The notes under the pieces: model-generated
What the model saw: only the letters and a program-made list of their open reading frames with translations
Told to the model about the DNA's origin: nothing
Databases searched by the model: none
Position numbers and translations under genes: made by a program
In this document: positions 1-12,399 of the stretch, in pieces
Numbering within the stretch: the stretch's first letter is position 1
Layout: each line of letters begins with the position of its first letter
NCBI GenBank assembly: GCA_050084985.1
Contig: JBITNC010000001.1
Coordinates: forward strand, 112,902,001-112,966,000
DNA: 64,000 nt
Origin: Nageia nagi
Taxonomy: Eukaryota; Pinophyta
Direction of reading: 5' to 3'

Positions 1-423
1 CTCTCTTAGAATATGAAACAAGGTACACACACATGGAAAAACCTTATTTTGATATTATATTTTTTATTGAATAATCAAAGCATTATTTTTTACATTATAC
101 TACAAATATTATCAACCCTATTAATCCACTTAAATAACTCATAGCTAAGCAACACCTATCATGCAAAGTAGCTAAATGGTTGTTATCATTGCAATAATTT
201 GATATAAATATAGTAAAGAAAAAATTGATAAAGGATAAATAAATTGCAAATATCATTGTAAAATTCCTCCAAAATGATGAAATTATTTATCTATGAAGAA
301 TTCTCAAATGATTATGATCAGTACGATCCACCTCAGTAGCATAAATGTCATGAAGTGGAGCACCCACACCATTATAGAGATAAGTGAGAGATCCTAGATT
401 AGTTTGTGCACTTTGTAGAGGAA
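1..423. other. AT-rich sequence, unassigned
   Basis: I see no gene or recognisable repeat here. It lies just upstream of the J gypsy RNase H remnant on the same side, so it may hold more decayed pol (RT or the first RNase H), but I could not align it to any motif. Confidence 0.4.
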
Positions 424-1729
424 AAACCAAGGATTGGATGTTGTATTTTGATGGTTTAAAATGCACATATGGAGAAGGGAAAGGTATTATATTATTTTTA
501 CCTTCAAATGATGTTATTCTATGGCATACAAGCTTATATTTGAGTACATTGATAATATGGTAGTATTTGAGGCATCAATCCTGGATTTGAAAGCAATTAT
601 TCTTATCAAAGTAAAATATTTGGAATATATATGGTGATTCATAACTTGTTATTAACCAAGTTAATGATATATAATACCAAAGATGAGAAATTACATCAAT
701 AAACATTAGTGGTTGTTGAACTTATTCATCAATTTTATAATTACACTATTAAAAATATCCCAAGAAAAAATAATAGATATGGGAAATGGTAAATATTGCC
801 TCTTTAGCTCCTATTGAGGTAGAAGATGAGGAAACAATCCTCAAGATCAAGAAACTAGGCACACCATATTATATGAATAATGATAGTGATATGGAGGTAT
901 GTTGTGTTACTCAAGAAGGAATTTCTCTAGTATGGTATATTTAGATTTATAATTACTTAAAAAGATCAAACAATTCTACAACATTTTGATATAAATAAGA
1001 AAATAAGTTAAAAAGGACAACCCTCAAGTATATTATCATTAATGAGGTATTGTATAGGAGGTAATTTGATGGGGCCTTTTTGAGATGCCTCACACATCAT
1101 GAAACTACAACATCACTTGAACAAGTACATAAAGATCTATGCAGGGGTATTTATTTGTAAAAGTGCTACCTAATAATCTCTTGCATATGGGATACTATTG
1201 GCAATCCATGGAAGAAGATTGTAAGACTCATGTAAAAGTTTACCTTCAATGTTAAAAGCATTAAAATTTAGAGAAGACACCAGTATAGGAACTAAATATA
1301 GTTGTTTCACCATTACCTTTCACAATTTAGGGTATTGATTTGATTTCTTGATTAATCCTCATTCAAAATATGAGCATAAGTTCATTAATACATCTACAAA
1401 ATACACTACAAAATGGCTAAAAGGTTGCACCAATGAAATCAGTAATGCAATAAAAGATCATCAAGTTCTTGATTGAAAATATTATACTAATATTTGGTGT
1501 TTCAAAATAGTTGATCATGGAAAATGGATCAAATTTTAAAGGTAAGGACATGAAAACCTTTGTAAAAAGTTTCATATTACTCAAAAGATCTCTTCTATTT
1601 ATTATCCTATGGAAATGGTCAAGCTAAAGCATCAAATAAGATAATCAAAATTATTTGGTCAAAAATATGGGATAGATACAAAAGAGATTGGAATAAGCAA
1701 TTACCTTATTAACTTTGGGCATATAGAAT
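424..1729 (+). pseudogene. Ty3/gypsy (Tat-like) RNase H and integrase remnant, part 1 of element J
   Basis: Decayed pol in shifting frames. Near 440-480 is an RNase H start of the type W-x-LYFDG followed by a Y-G-x-G segment; 560-800 carries the following RNase H helix region and the linker NIPRKNNR. From about 1020 comes the integrase: a zinc-binding stretch (GYYW...MEEDCKTHV...LQC near 1185-1250), a GIDLI-like start of the catalytic core near 1330, and the LWAYR motif near 1710-1728. The second RNase H and this integrase style fit the Tat branch of gypsy elements. The reading stops where copia element A is inserted, and resumes at 5634. Many stops and frameshifts make it non-functional. Confidence 0.75.
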
Positions 1730-2236
1730 TGTTGGAATGTATAATGCATTATTGTAAGGTATCTTTATGTAATCCACTTAAAGGTATCCTATATACCTTA
1801 AGCCTAGATACCTTTTAAATATTTATGAATAAAATAATGTAACTTATCCTACACTCCATTTCATGAGCATGCCCATTGGGTAAAAGGGTGATGTATATCA
1901 TGAATTTGTAAAATGGTTAAAAGAGTGATCCAAGGAAGGATTTTGGCCTATAAATAGAGGGCCCTCTCCTTAAGATTACTCAATAAAATTTGTAAAAATG
2001 TTTATGCTCTAAGATTTTTAGGAGGAGAAAGAATTGTAACAGAGTGCTCTTTGAGAATAAGATCTTATATTAGTGAATGTACTCCTTTGGTTGGAGGAAC
2101 CACTTTATATTGGTGTCAACTTTGTGAGATTGATTATATTATTATGCTATTGTGTTAATGTTTTAGATATCTTTCATGAGATCTTGGTAGAAGAGAATTT
2201 AATCATTTAGGATTAGTTTCTATTTATTTTTTAAGG
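1730..2236 (+). repeat. 5' LTR of copia element A
   Basis: Starts TGTTGGAATG and aligns along its length with 5073-5633 and with LTRs at 53106 and 61099. It is about 55 bp shorter than its partner because a short AT-rich stretch carrying the ACTTAAAGGTATC motif is present once rather than twice. A TATAAATAGAGG promoter-type motif lies near 1951-1962. I found no convincing primer binding site after it. The right edge is approximate. Confidence 0.75.
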
Positions 2237-3470
2237 GGAAGTTTAATTTCTTGGGAGTTAATTTTTATTTTTAAATAATGAAAAAATTCCTTGCAATTTT
2301 TTTTCAAAAAGGGAATTAATTCTTTTTGAAAAAGGTGAATTTTTCAAGGGGTATCTTTAAAAGGAGAAATTTAAGCATATTTTTTAGCAATATATTTCCT
2401 TTCTCAAAAATTAAGGGGGAAAACCTTGAAACAAGGTAAGGTATTAATTTTTGAGCAATTTATTGATATAGTTTTATTAAAAAGGGGAATATTGTTAAGT
2501 GTATTCTTTTAATCTTGGAATTTTTATTGTTAATATTTTAAGTAAAATGGGGGGGACTCTTTATTGTTATTTAAATGAACTCATGCAATTTTTGTAAAAA
2601 GGTCCTTTTGGGGTTGTGACAATGTATGAGACACTCTTATTTTTTGTATGATGTGGACTCTTAGATTTCAAGTTTAGATGATGTATCATTTTAAGCACTT
2701 TACTTTATGTACCTTTTCTTTATTTTTTTTACAAAATCATAAATATTGACAATGCACCCTTTAAAATGAACATATATTTACATTTTATTTTGCAAAATGA
2801 CTTGTTAAGGGGACCACGAGGAGAGGACAAGGTATATTAGAGCTTTTTAGTTAGTTGATCCAAATTGTGAAAAGTTCATTAATTACCCTAAGTCTTTTGT
2901 TAATATGGACATCAATCCATATAAGTGGACATTCATGTGTGTAGTGATACCACATGTTCACATGTCTATATAGGGATTACTATGATAACCTAAAAGGAAA
3001 ACTTGAAAATATAATCAAGATAATAATTTGACTGATCCAACATATACCACAAACTTGAAAAATATCTAACACTCCTCCTTGTTAGAGTATATTATTGACC
3101 AAGGTGAACTAGTTAAAGATTGGTAGGACTTAGTCTCCAATATGTGAGCATCTAGGTGAAGGCCTAATTTTAAATAAGAAAACAAGCCTCAAATTTACCC
3201 TCTACAACTAAATTACTTAGTTATGATAAAATATTATATGTATATGATTTGATTTGATTGTAACATGTTGCTCATATGAAATTAGTTAATAATTTAAGAA
3301 TGACTTATTGATTAACTTTGATTAATTCAACATGTATGGTTGATTAATTTGGACAAATTCAACATGCATGATTGATTAATAATTGAATAAACTCAACATG
3401 TATAGTTGATTTTGATCCTCAAAATTAACATGCTTGCATTTCTTAACACTTTCACCTTCTTTTGTAGTAA
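2237..3470 (+). other. Long noncoding leader of element A
   Basis: About 1.2 kb between LTR and gag without a usable ORF. The first 300 bp have repeated purine-rich AAGGGG/AAAAAGGGG runs. From about 2540 to the gag ATG the sequence aligns with the leaders of B (47440-48420) and C (55715-56443), including the landmark GACTTGTTNNGGGNNCCACGAGG and a GATACCACATGTTC block. Conservation of a noncoding leader in three copies implies it was part of the active element. Confidence 0.65.
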
Positions 3471-4125
3471 ATGGGAGACTATTTTTCATCCAAGCACATC
3501 TTAGATGGTTCCAACTACAACATTTGGGAACCTAGGATGAAAGGAAAGCTTCAAGAGCAAAAAATATGGCAAATTGTAAATGAAAACCAAGTTAATCCAA
3601 CAAATGAGAAGGCACTTGAGGCTTATAACATAAAGAATGAGTTGATAAACTCTATAATATTTGATGTAGTTTCAGATGAAATCCTTCTCATGATCTCTTC
3701 TACAAACTCTGCAAAATAAGTTTAGGATATAGATTGAAGAAAATCTACCTTGACACCTAATTAGCTAGGAGGTTCACTATTCTTAAAAAATTGTTAAAAT
3801 CATGTCAAGAGGAAAATGAAAGTATGGCAATATACTTGAATAAGATTATTGACCTTGGGATCCAACTTGTGGGATATGGTTGCAATTGGATGAATGATGT
3901 GTTTTTGGTGTTCATTATCCTTTAAAGCCTCTCTACTAAATTTAGTCCCTTCGTGATTGTTATTGAAACAAGGATTGATGATAAATAATATGTATTCTCC
4001 TTGGATAATATTTCAAGTCTTCTCTTAACATATGAGGAAACACTCAATAAAAAGTTGTTGATCTCCACTCTTAAGGAGCATCCTATGGCACTTGGACCAA
4101 TGAAGATTCAATTCAAAAAGAACCA
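3471..4125 (+). pseudogene. Copia gag remnant of element A
   Basis: The first 82 codons are open from ATG 3471 and carry the LDGSNYNIWEPRMKGKL motif, the DUF4219-like start of plant copia gags. A stop follows at 3717, then recognisable gag continues in other frames (RRFTIL-like region near 3765, the L-S-x-KF-S-x-FV segment near 3940, the LLTYEETLNKKLL segment near 4021-4060). The gag ends abruptly near 4125 in the lysine-rich region before the zinc knuckle, where an internal deletion joins it to RNase H. Confidence 0.75.
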
Positions 4126-4320
4126 TGTTTTCCATAAAATAATAAATATATTAAAATTTAAGCACATTTTGTTAGGGAGAAGGTTCTGGATGGTATCCTA
4201 TAATTACAATATTGTCCATCAGTCCTAAATTTCGTTGGTTTTTTCACTAAGCCTCTTCTTGAAGCTCAATTCTGCAAGCTTAGGGAATCTATTAGATTGA
4301 TAAAGTTTCCCTAAAGAAGA
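4126..4320 (+). pseudogene. RNase H C-terminal tail of element A after internal deletion
   Basis: Aligns with 52100-52300 of B and 60090-60290 of C, the last part of the copia RNase H (motifs like H-FIREKVLDG, DLFTKPLP, LRESIGLVKFP). In A it follows directly on gag, so protease, integrase, RT and most of RNase H (about 2.9 kb in B) are absent. The join lies in about 4120-4130. Confidence 0.7.
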
Positions 4321-5072
4321 AGTGAATGTTGAATTTTTGTTGAAGTCATATTTTTGATAATAATAATTTTATCCCTAAGAGGATTTTTTGGTTGTATAGT
4401 ATTAATATTTATGTAAAACTTCATGTTTAGTTTGCTCTATGTGAGGAACTAGTTGTATATTTTTTAGCATATGATGTACACCTTTGTGGTTAGTTTTATC
4501 CTTGTGAAGAACTAGTTGTATATTTTTTTAAGCATATGATGGCTTCTACTAGCATTGTTTTAGTCATCAATATGTGCATTTTTGCACTATTTGGTTATCC
4601 ATATGTAAGGAACTTGTATATTCTTATGCTCTATTTTTATGTTGATCAATACATATTTTATATAGTTGGTGACTATGAGTATTGGCTTATCATCTTTGTG
4701 ATGACATATAGTGCATAATTTATTAGTATATGGATGACACTAATTGATTCATTTGTCTTGTGTTAATATGAATATTTATATGATGCATATGACTAATCTT
4801 ATTTATGAGTTGTTTATAGCTTGCAGGTTACCTACTTCAAGTGGAAAACTCATGGAGGCTCATAATATTAACTTGTTGTTGAATGAATGCTTTGTACAGT
4901 GAAACCAAGTATGATTAACAATTGTATTATAAATAATTTTATCAAATGGTAATGTAATGAGCCTTAATCTAATATCTTACTTGTTTTTTAAAGATGTAAA
5001 TATTCTCATCTTCAATTGTATCTCTATGGAGGAGAACTCTTTGTTTATCCTCTTCTCTTTGCTATACCCAAA
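4321..5072 (+). other. Long 3' noncoding region of element A
   Basis: About 750 bp between the pol end and the 3' LTR, with direct repeats of GTGAGGAACTAGTTGTATATT (near 4440 and 4503) and a related GGTTATCCATATGTAAGGAACT (4592). The same region, with the same repeated phrase, is in B (52300-53105) and C (60290-61098). In A the AAGAGGGAG polypurine tract seen in B and C is missing before the LTR. Confidence 0.6.
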
Positions 5073-5633
5073 TGTTGCAGTATAATGCATTATTGTAAGG
5101 TCTATTTATGTAATTCACTTAATACTTAAAGGTATCCTAGATACCTTAAGTATTTAATGAATATGATAATATAAATTCACTAATACTTAAAAGTATCTCT
5201 AGATACCTTTTAAGGATTTATGAATAGAATAATGTAACTTATCCTACACTCCATATCATGAGCATGCCCCTTGGGTAAAAGGGTGATACATGTCATGAAT
5301 TTGTACAATGGTTAAAAGAGTGATCAAGGGAGGACTTTGGACTATAAATAGAGGTCCCTCTCCTTGATAATACTCACTCAAATTTATAGAAATGTTACGC
5401 TCTAGTATTTTTAGGATAAGTGAGAAAGAATTGCAAGAGAGTGCTCTTTGAGAATAAGATCTTAGATTAGTATATGTACTCCCTTGGTTGGAGTAATCAC
5501 ATTATATTGGTATCAAATTTGTGAGATTGTTTAGCTTGTTATGCTATTTTGTTTATGTTTTAGAGAGCTTTCATGATATCTTAGTAGAAAGAATTTATTC
5601 ATTTAGGATTAGTTTCTCTCAAGAAAAAGTGTT
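5073..5633 (+). repeat. 3' LTR of copia element A
   Basis: Starts TGTTGCAGTATAATGC, aligned with the 5' LTR at 1730. It has a doubled ACTTAAAGGTATC segment and a TATAAATAGAGG motif near 5343. It ends at 5633, just before the AGGAT copy of the target duplication. Confidence 0.75.
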
Positions 5634-6090
5634 AGGATTGAAACTAGAGAAACTCCATTTTCATTGGTATATGGTGATGAGGTTTTTATACCACTTGAAT
5701 TAGAGATGTCATCTTTGATAATTTCACTACATGGAAATATATTGGATGAGGAAGCAAGAAAGGCTAGGTTGCAATAATTAGAAACACTTGATGAAAATAG
5801 GATTCATGTTCTTAAACATCAAAAAGCATATCATGTAAAACTCAAAAGAGAATTTAAGAAAAATATCAAGCCAAAAACGTTTTAGGTAGGAGACTTTGTT
5901 CTAAAACAAGACATCAATAAGATAGATATAAATGATGAAACTAAAGAGATGTTTGAACCAAATTGGTTGGAATCATATGTTAGAGTTTAGGCCATAGGAT
6001 TAGGGGAATACAAACGTTCTTTAATGGATGGAAAATAAGAACCAAAAATATTCAATGCCATGTAAATTAAACACTTATATACATGATGCA
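5634..6090 (+). pseudogene. Gypsy integrase C-terminus, part 2 of element J
   Basis: Continues the reading interrupted at 1729: a TPFSLVYG-like motif near 5650, then L-E-EMSSL, the DEEARKARLQ segment near 5748 and an FxVGDFVLK segment near 5881, ending near 6084. This is the conserved tail of Tat/Athila-type integrases. The first half is open in one frame apart from a few stops; TAG replaces Gln in several places. Confidence 0.8.
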
Positions 6091-6250
6091 ACAGTTTCAT
6101 ACCTCACATATCATGATGCATTTTAATGAGGTACCTATACACTATTATGTATTTTAATTTAAGAGTCTATTTCTACTTATTGAACTACATTAGCATTATC
6201 CCTTTGCATCTATGGTGTCAATATCATGAAAAACAAAAGAGAGAGATATA

Positions 6251-6629
6251 GTTATGCTTACAATTATAAAATCATAATATATGTGGATGATGGGCATAAA
6301 ACATTAGGTTATCAATGGTTATTGATACAACTAGTGAGAGTTCACACTCTTAAAAAGAAATTGGTGATACAATCATCAATAGGGATGTTGAAATTGACTC
6401 ATAATCAATGGATTATGCACCTCACTATGTATTTAAATATTGGTTATGCTTACAATAATAAAATTAGAATGTCTATAGGACATGGACGTAAAATTCTAGG
6501 TCATTGATGGCCATCAATACAACTAGTGACAATTCACTCAAGAGAATTGATGATACAACCATTAATGGGGATGTTGTCATTGATTCATACTAAATGGATG
6601 ATGCACCTCATTATATATCCATACATTGT
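6251..6629 (+). repeat. Tandem duplication of about 190 bp in J 3' region
   Basis: Two direct copies, 6251-6442 and 6443-6629, each starting GTTATGCTTACAAT and ending with a GATGCACCTC-containing block. It lies between the J integrase and its polypurine tract. The divergence between copies (roughly a fifth of sites by eye) shows an old duplication. The ORFs it contains look incidental. Confidence 0.7.
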
Positions 6630-7044
6630 AGGGTACCTACCATATTTTTGCAAGTGTCCAAAAATGATGATCAATAATTTCCATCAAAATCACATTGTCC
6701 ATGTTGTTAGAAGCACTATAGCTAGGTGTTGGCATCATTTGTTATTCCCCAACAAGATCCTCAAAACCACTAGAATTCCTTTTCAATATTGTATGAATTC
6801 CATAACACCAAACTCCCTAGTATCAAACATGAAGGAACTATCATTTCCATTCTTACAAATCAAAATGTTTTGACTTGGTTGCTCCATCCATGGATCTTTC
6901 CTAGGAAAACCAAGCCAAAAAAGGGAAATGATGGATCTTCACCAAAGTTTCATGTTGTTGTACAAGAGTTCATTTTTAAAAAAAAACTTCTTTCTCTCTT
7001 CTTATTCTTTGGACATGTAATTCCAATTCTTTCCATCACACCTC
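6630..7044 (+). other. J 3' noncoding region
   Basis: No conserved coding motif seen. The segment 6890-7059 matches 54650-54849, the corresponding 3' region of a second copy (J2), including CCTAGGRAAAYCAAG and the stretch before the polypurine tract. Confidence 0.5.
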
Positions 7045-7059
7045 CAAAGAGGGGGGAAA
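7045..7059 (+). other. Polypurine tract of gypsy element J
   Basis: CAAAGAGGGGGGAAA directly followed by TGTAGATGTC, the start of the LTR: the layout expected for plus-strand priming. Confidence 0.7.
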
Positions 7060-7480
7060 TGTAGATGTCTAAAAATGAATTCTTATTTATTAAATAATTT
7101 ATTTTTATAGCATCAATCAATATTATTATAAAAGGGATTAGAATACACCCTATACAATGTAATTTAAATAAAAGGACCACCAAATGATTTAAGTGGTGTC
7201 AAATATAAAGAAAGGTACCACAAGCTATGTAATACATGAAGATTCCAAGAAAAGAAAAGGATTAAGAAATTTCTATAAAGGAGGATCAAAATAAAAGGAT
7301 TCCCTATCAAATAATCAGATATTAGATAGGTCAACACATGAGAATCATATAATTTGAATAATAATGGTATTTTGTAATACCACCTATCTAAGGATTTGTT
7401 ATCTACTCTTCATCATGCTTCACATCATTTAATTTTGTTATCATATATTACATTTTTCATAGTGTCAATGCCATGCATAG
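7060..7480 (+). repeat. 3' LTR of gypsy element J (right edge approximate)
   Basis: Begins TGTAGATGTCTAAAAA after the polypurine tract. It shares with 54850-55250 the start, a CTATAAA-GGAGGATCA promoter-like block (7273-7290) and CCCTATC. The end could not be fixed because the 5' LTR would lie left of the window. Confidence 0.6.
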
Positions 7481-8442
<962 letters not shown>

Positions 8443-8710
8443 AGCACTCAAGATGATTGCCTTTAAAATATGACAAATGCTAATCTCATAATATTTGCAA
8501 ATGATCATCACTCGACTCTTATTTCACTTAGATGTTCATCTTTGAATTATATCATATTCTAGTCTCTTGGTTATTATATATTTTTATTGAACGTTATTAT
8601 ATACACTAATATAATACTTCCTCTAACACTCATCTCTAAACTATCTGAGATGCTCATCTCATGATTCGCTAAGATACTAATCTCTTAATTATATAAAATA
8701 GACTCGAATG

Positions 8711-9103
8711 ATATATTATTGGAGAGCTCTCAAAAAGTGATTTCTAAGGAGTGATAACATGACCCATTTTGAGCAATGAATGGTCTATTAATAGTTGAAA
8801 ATATAGTTTCTCATTTGTAATAAAATGCATATGTTCATATATAATAAAATGGAGATGCTCTTCTATAGTAAAATAGAGACAAGCATCTCTATTTTACTAT
8901 AAATGCTCATCTAAAATAAAATAGAGATTCTTATTCATAATAAAATAGATACAATCATCTCCATTTTACTATAAATAAGTGTCTCCCTTACTGTAGATGA
9001 ATGTTTGCATTTTTTTATCATTCATGGCTCATTCCTTACTCAAAAGGGGTCATGTGACGACTAGTTAGAAAGTTATTTTTGAGAGCTATCAAAAAATATA
9101 TTA
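8711..9103. mobile_element. Foldback (inverted-repeat) element 1
   Basis: The left arm 8711-8782 (GGAGAGCTCTCAAAAAGTG... ATGACCCATTTTGAGCAATGAAT) is the imperfect reverse complement of the right arm 9019-9103 (TTCATGGCTCATTCCTTACT...GGGGTCATGTGA...TTTGAGAGCTATC). The centre carries AATAGAGATG/CATCTCTATT repeats in both orientations. It has the build of a MITE or foldback element; no transposase inside. Confidence 0.65.
8864..8901. other. Perfect 16-bp hairpin inside foldback 1
   Basis: TATAGTAAAATAGAGA at 8864-8879 and its exact reverse complement at 8886-8901, with a 6-nt CAAGCA loop. It is part of a longer run of inverted and direct copies of the ATAGAGATG motif. Confidence 0.85.
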
Positions 9104-9159
9104 TTTATATCAATCAAATATTTATAGAAAAATGTATAGGATTTATAAATTTTTTTATA

Positions 9160-9458
9160 TATATTTGATTGAAATAAATTATATATCATTTGACAAGTCT
9201 TGAAAAAAACTTTTCAACAAGTGGCTACATGACCCCTTTTGAGTAATGAATAAGATGTTAATGGTAAAAAATGGATATGTTCATCAATAATCAAATGAAG
9301 ATGCTTGGTTATAATGAATTTTATTACAAATAAGAATTTTTATTTTCAACTATTATAGATCATTCCTTACTCAAAAGGGGTTGTGTGATCATTTATTGGA
9401 AAGCTCTTTTTGAGAGCTATCCAATGATATACCATTTGCATCAATCAAATACATGTAG
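9160..9458. mobile_element. Foldback (inverted-repeat) element 2
   Basis: The left arm 9160-9252 and right arm 9361-9458 are imperfect reverse complements and are clearly the same family as foldback 1 (shared ACTCAAAAGGGG core, GAGAGCTATC and CAATCAAATA ends). The two elements lie head to tail with about 55 bp between them. Confidence 0.65.
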
Positions 9459-10099
9459 TAAAATTTATGGGCTTTACAGTTTGAATGATGAATATTTCAT
9501 TAGATTTGATGAAAATCTTATACAATTATGCATATTTTCATCTTCCCTATTTTCCATGTGCTCATTTTCTTTATTATGCAAATGCTCATCTTCTCTATTA
9601 TGCAAATGCTCATTCTCCCTTTGTGTGTAAACTTATAAATGTAAAATTCATATTTTTGATAATTGATTATGTTATTAAAATAATATTATGATATTTCCAC
9701 CATAATAAAATATTTTAAAAAAAATTATCATTATTTTTTTAGTTGAGACCAAAAAAAGCCATTTAAATTAAAGGGGTTTTTTATACAAGTATCCAAAACC
9801 TATTATTACAAATTTGCAACAATTTTGGTAGCATCTTGCCACTATTTATTCTTACAATTTTAGAATGTTATCCCTAAATACTATTTGGTATCCCAAAAAA
9901 ATTTTGGGTATCAATTTATTACTTATTTCAATCTATAAAAAATCTCATTATTTTTCCACTACTACAAGACTATAGAAAATGTTCTCCATTATTTTGATAC
10001 CATGTCACCATATTTTAAAATTAATATTTGTCCTCATTTCTTACGCATAACCCTACATGTAGTATTGGTTCTAAGAGATTAAAATTGGACTTTAAAATA
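9459..10099. other. AT-rich sequence next to the F integrase end
   Basis: Directly repeated TATGCAAATGCTCATCTTCT-like units near 9560-9620; otherwise nothing recognised. It may include the decayed 3' end of gypsy element F, but no LTR could be matched. Confidence 0.4.
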
Positions 10100-11643
10100 A
10101 TTGCAAGGGATATTCCAACATCAAGCATGAAGACTTATGCTCAAGTTATCCACTTCAATATATCATATTTAAAACTATGATCCTTTTGGATCACACTTAT
10201 CAAATGAGGAGGATTTTAGTATCCAAAATATCATATTTTGATAAGGTGAGGGAATAAATCCTCCACATTAGTTTTATTATACCATTTTACCTTATTAGGA
10301 AGATGCCCTTTCAAACCAACAAACTAAACCTCTTACTATCCTCTTCTAGTAACACAAACTTTCTTTTTGGAATATGGAATCTTCCTTAAGTTACACTATG
10401 ATACCTAAAGATAAGTCATCTACTATTGGTAAAACATTTCCCTCTTATTCAATGATCATGGCTAGATAAAAAAATTCAATTTGTGTACATTAATCACTGA
10501 GTAAATTTTTATACAAGTAAGAAAATTCAACTTAAAGCATTCTCATTTTCTTAAGAAACATTGTTAAAAGGTCCATATCTAAGATATTTCAACTTATTGG
10601 CTTGACCTTGCAATATTTCCTTACTGAGATACAACCATACCTTATCTCAAATTGAAATTTTTGAGTAACTCTATATTGATAAACTATCATGTTGTCCAAA
10701 AATATAATCAAATAATGATGGTGGTAGATACCATATCTTAAATAGAGTCTTATTAATTAAAGTATGGATTGTCTAGTTTTAAGAGTATTGAATGCACATA
10801 AGTTATTTAGTCAAATTCCTTAGATACCTAATATAATATCTTCTCAATATTTGTACTATTTTTATATTCACCACCTCAAATTCTCCATAAATTTTAGGAT
10901 GAAATGAAGTGCTTCTCTCTAGCCATGCATATATCTTTTCCCATAATTAGGTCCAAAACTTATCCAAAAATCTAGAATCTCTATTAAAAATAATAGAAGT
11001 AGAAACCTAAAAATGAGAAAAGAATATATATGTTCTATCTTGGCCTATTATGGTCTTCTTACATAAGATTAGTATAAAAAAATTTCTAAATTTATCTACA
11101 ACTACAAATAAATAATTATGCCCTTTCCTATACATTATAAATCAACCCATAAAATCTATGGAAATGCTTTCCCAAGGTTTGTTAAGAACTATAAGTAGCA
11201 TATAGAAAATGAATTTCTTATTATTTGTCTTGTTGATGCGAGTCATCATATAATCACTAATATACCTTAAAACTTATTTATGCATCTTAAGAAAATAAGA
11301 AAACATTTACATATTTTAAATTATTTATTCCACTCCAAAATTTACAACTATATACGAGGTATGTGCTTTTCTAGTCAAATAAATTATTTCCCCTCTAGAG
11401 CATATAGTGTATCCAACTTATAAATAATTCCATCTCTTGAGAAATAGTTAATTGCTTCCTCACTGTCTAGCATTGGCACTCCCTCCAATGTTGGTTCTCT
11501 AGAACCTATTATTTTAGATAATTATTAATAAACCTCTTTAAAGTGTTTATCATTCAAATATACTTTTGTATGTATATCATGACCAAAAGGATAAAAATGC
11601 ATTATTGTACCTATATTTGCATATTATTTATAGTACCCTTTTT
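10100..11643 (-). pseudogene. Gypsy (chromovirus-like) integrase remnant, part of element F
   Basis: Read on the minus strand from 11640: a linker that in this family joins RNase H to integrase, a decayed zinc-binding region, PWESISIDFMG near 11170, a KGHNYLFVVVDKF stretch near 11120, a TSIIFNRDSRFL-like stretch with the second catalytic Asp near 10980, and an F-HPK-x-YGEFEVVN stretch near 10900 that holds the position of the catalytic Glu. Toward 10100-10250 is a chromodomain-like end (ILKW motif). Frame changes and stops are frequent. Copia element E separates this from the RNase H and RT at 16973-17888, in the same order and strand. Confidence 0.8.
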
Positions 11644-12343
11644 TGTTAGGTTTAAATAATTTCATATAAACTTAAGCATAGTAAATCCTCCTACCTCTTG
11701 GAAAATAAGCAACAAAATATTGACCAAATATAGTAAGCAACAATCACACAAAATGAGAGATAAGAGATTTAATGTGATTCATACAATATGGGCTACTCCA
11801 TGGAGAAGCTATCAACCCTTTGCATTATCAATTATCCTAGTTCATCAAGCAATAAACTAGCAATACAACCTTTACATAAACTTCACTTTAGAGTAAAATA
11901 ACACCTCACTACAAATATCTTTTAAACTCTCTACTCAAACAACATCAAATTAACAATACTAAAATGCTAAAAAGTATCATAGAAAGCCTAAAACTAAACA
12001 CTCCTATTTATAGATGGAAACCAACCCAAATTAAATCAAGTTGAGTTAAGAAGATCATGGAGAAGCCCCCCATGCCTTATATAACTCCCACATAGAAATA
12101 ATGGCTAGATTGAAACTAATTTTGACTACCTAAGTTAGAATTTAATGCTTTTTGTTTCATAACTAGTACACTACATATCAATTTTTGATAGTTAATTAGA
12201 TTGGATAGGGCCAACTACTAAATAATGCTTCCATTGCCACCCAATACCTGATCGATATATCAACTAACTCTAATTGATATGTTGATTATGACAAAAATAA
12301 TAAATGTATTTATTTAAGATTTAATCAAGCTTTAGATGAAATA
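11644..12343 (-). repeat. 3' LTR of copia element E
   Basis: Pairs with 16239-16967. Both carry TTGTTAGGTTTAAATAA at their plus-strand left edge, CAATATGGGCTACTCCATG and ATCATGGAGAA blocks. The outer end reads TATT rather than TGTT in the element's sense, likely a mutated terminus. Confidence 0.85.
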
Positions 12344-12358
12344 ATCTCCCACTTAGAG
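12344..12358 (-). other. Polypurine tract of element E
   Basis: In the element's sense CTCTAAGTGGGAGAT, directly before the 3' LTR: the usual purine run for plus-strand priming. Confidence 0.65.
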
Positions 12359-12399
12359 ATTGATACTTTTGTAACTGACTACAACCAAGGTTTAAAACT

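Larger units (their letters stand above)
1730..5633 (+). mobile_element. Copia-type LTR retrotransposon A, internally deleted, inserted in J integrase
   Basis: An element of about 3.9 kb with two LTRs (1730-2236 and 5073-5633) in direct orientation. AGAAT (1725-1729) on the left and AGGAT (5634-5638) on the right are the target duplication. Removing the element and one copy of the 5 bp lets the J integrase reading continue from LWAYRI into the T-PFSLVYG motif. Inside are a long leader, a gag remnant, a deletion that removes protease to most of RNase H, the last RNase H residues and a long 3' noncoding region. It belongs to the same family as elements B, C and D at 47-64 kb. Confidence 0.85.

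Noticed and set aside
5521-5703. 60-codon ORF at the A LTR/J junction
   Set aside because: It spans the element boundary and mixes LTR with integrase sequence; not a gene.
9990-10010. TGGTATCAAAATAATGG on the minus strand as a primer binding site of F
   Set aside because: It lies at the 3' side of F, where no PBS is expected, and has no LTR next to it.
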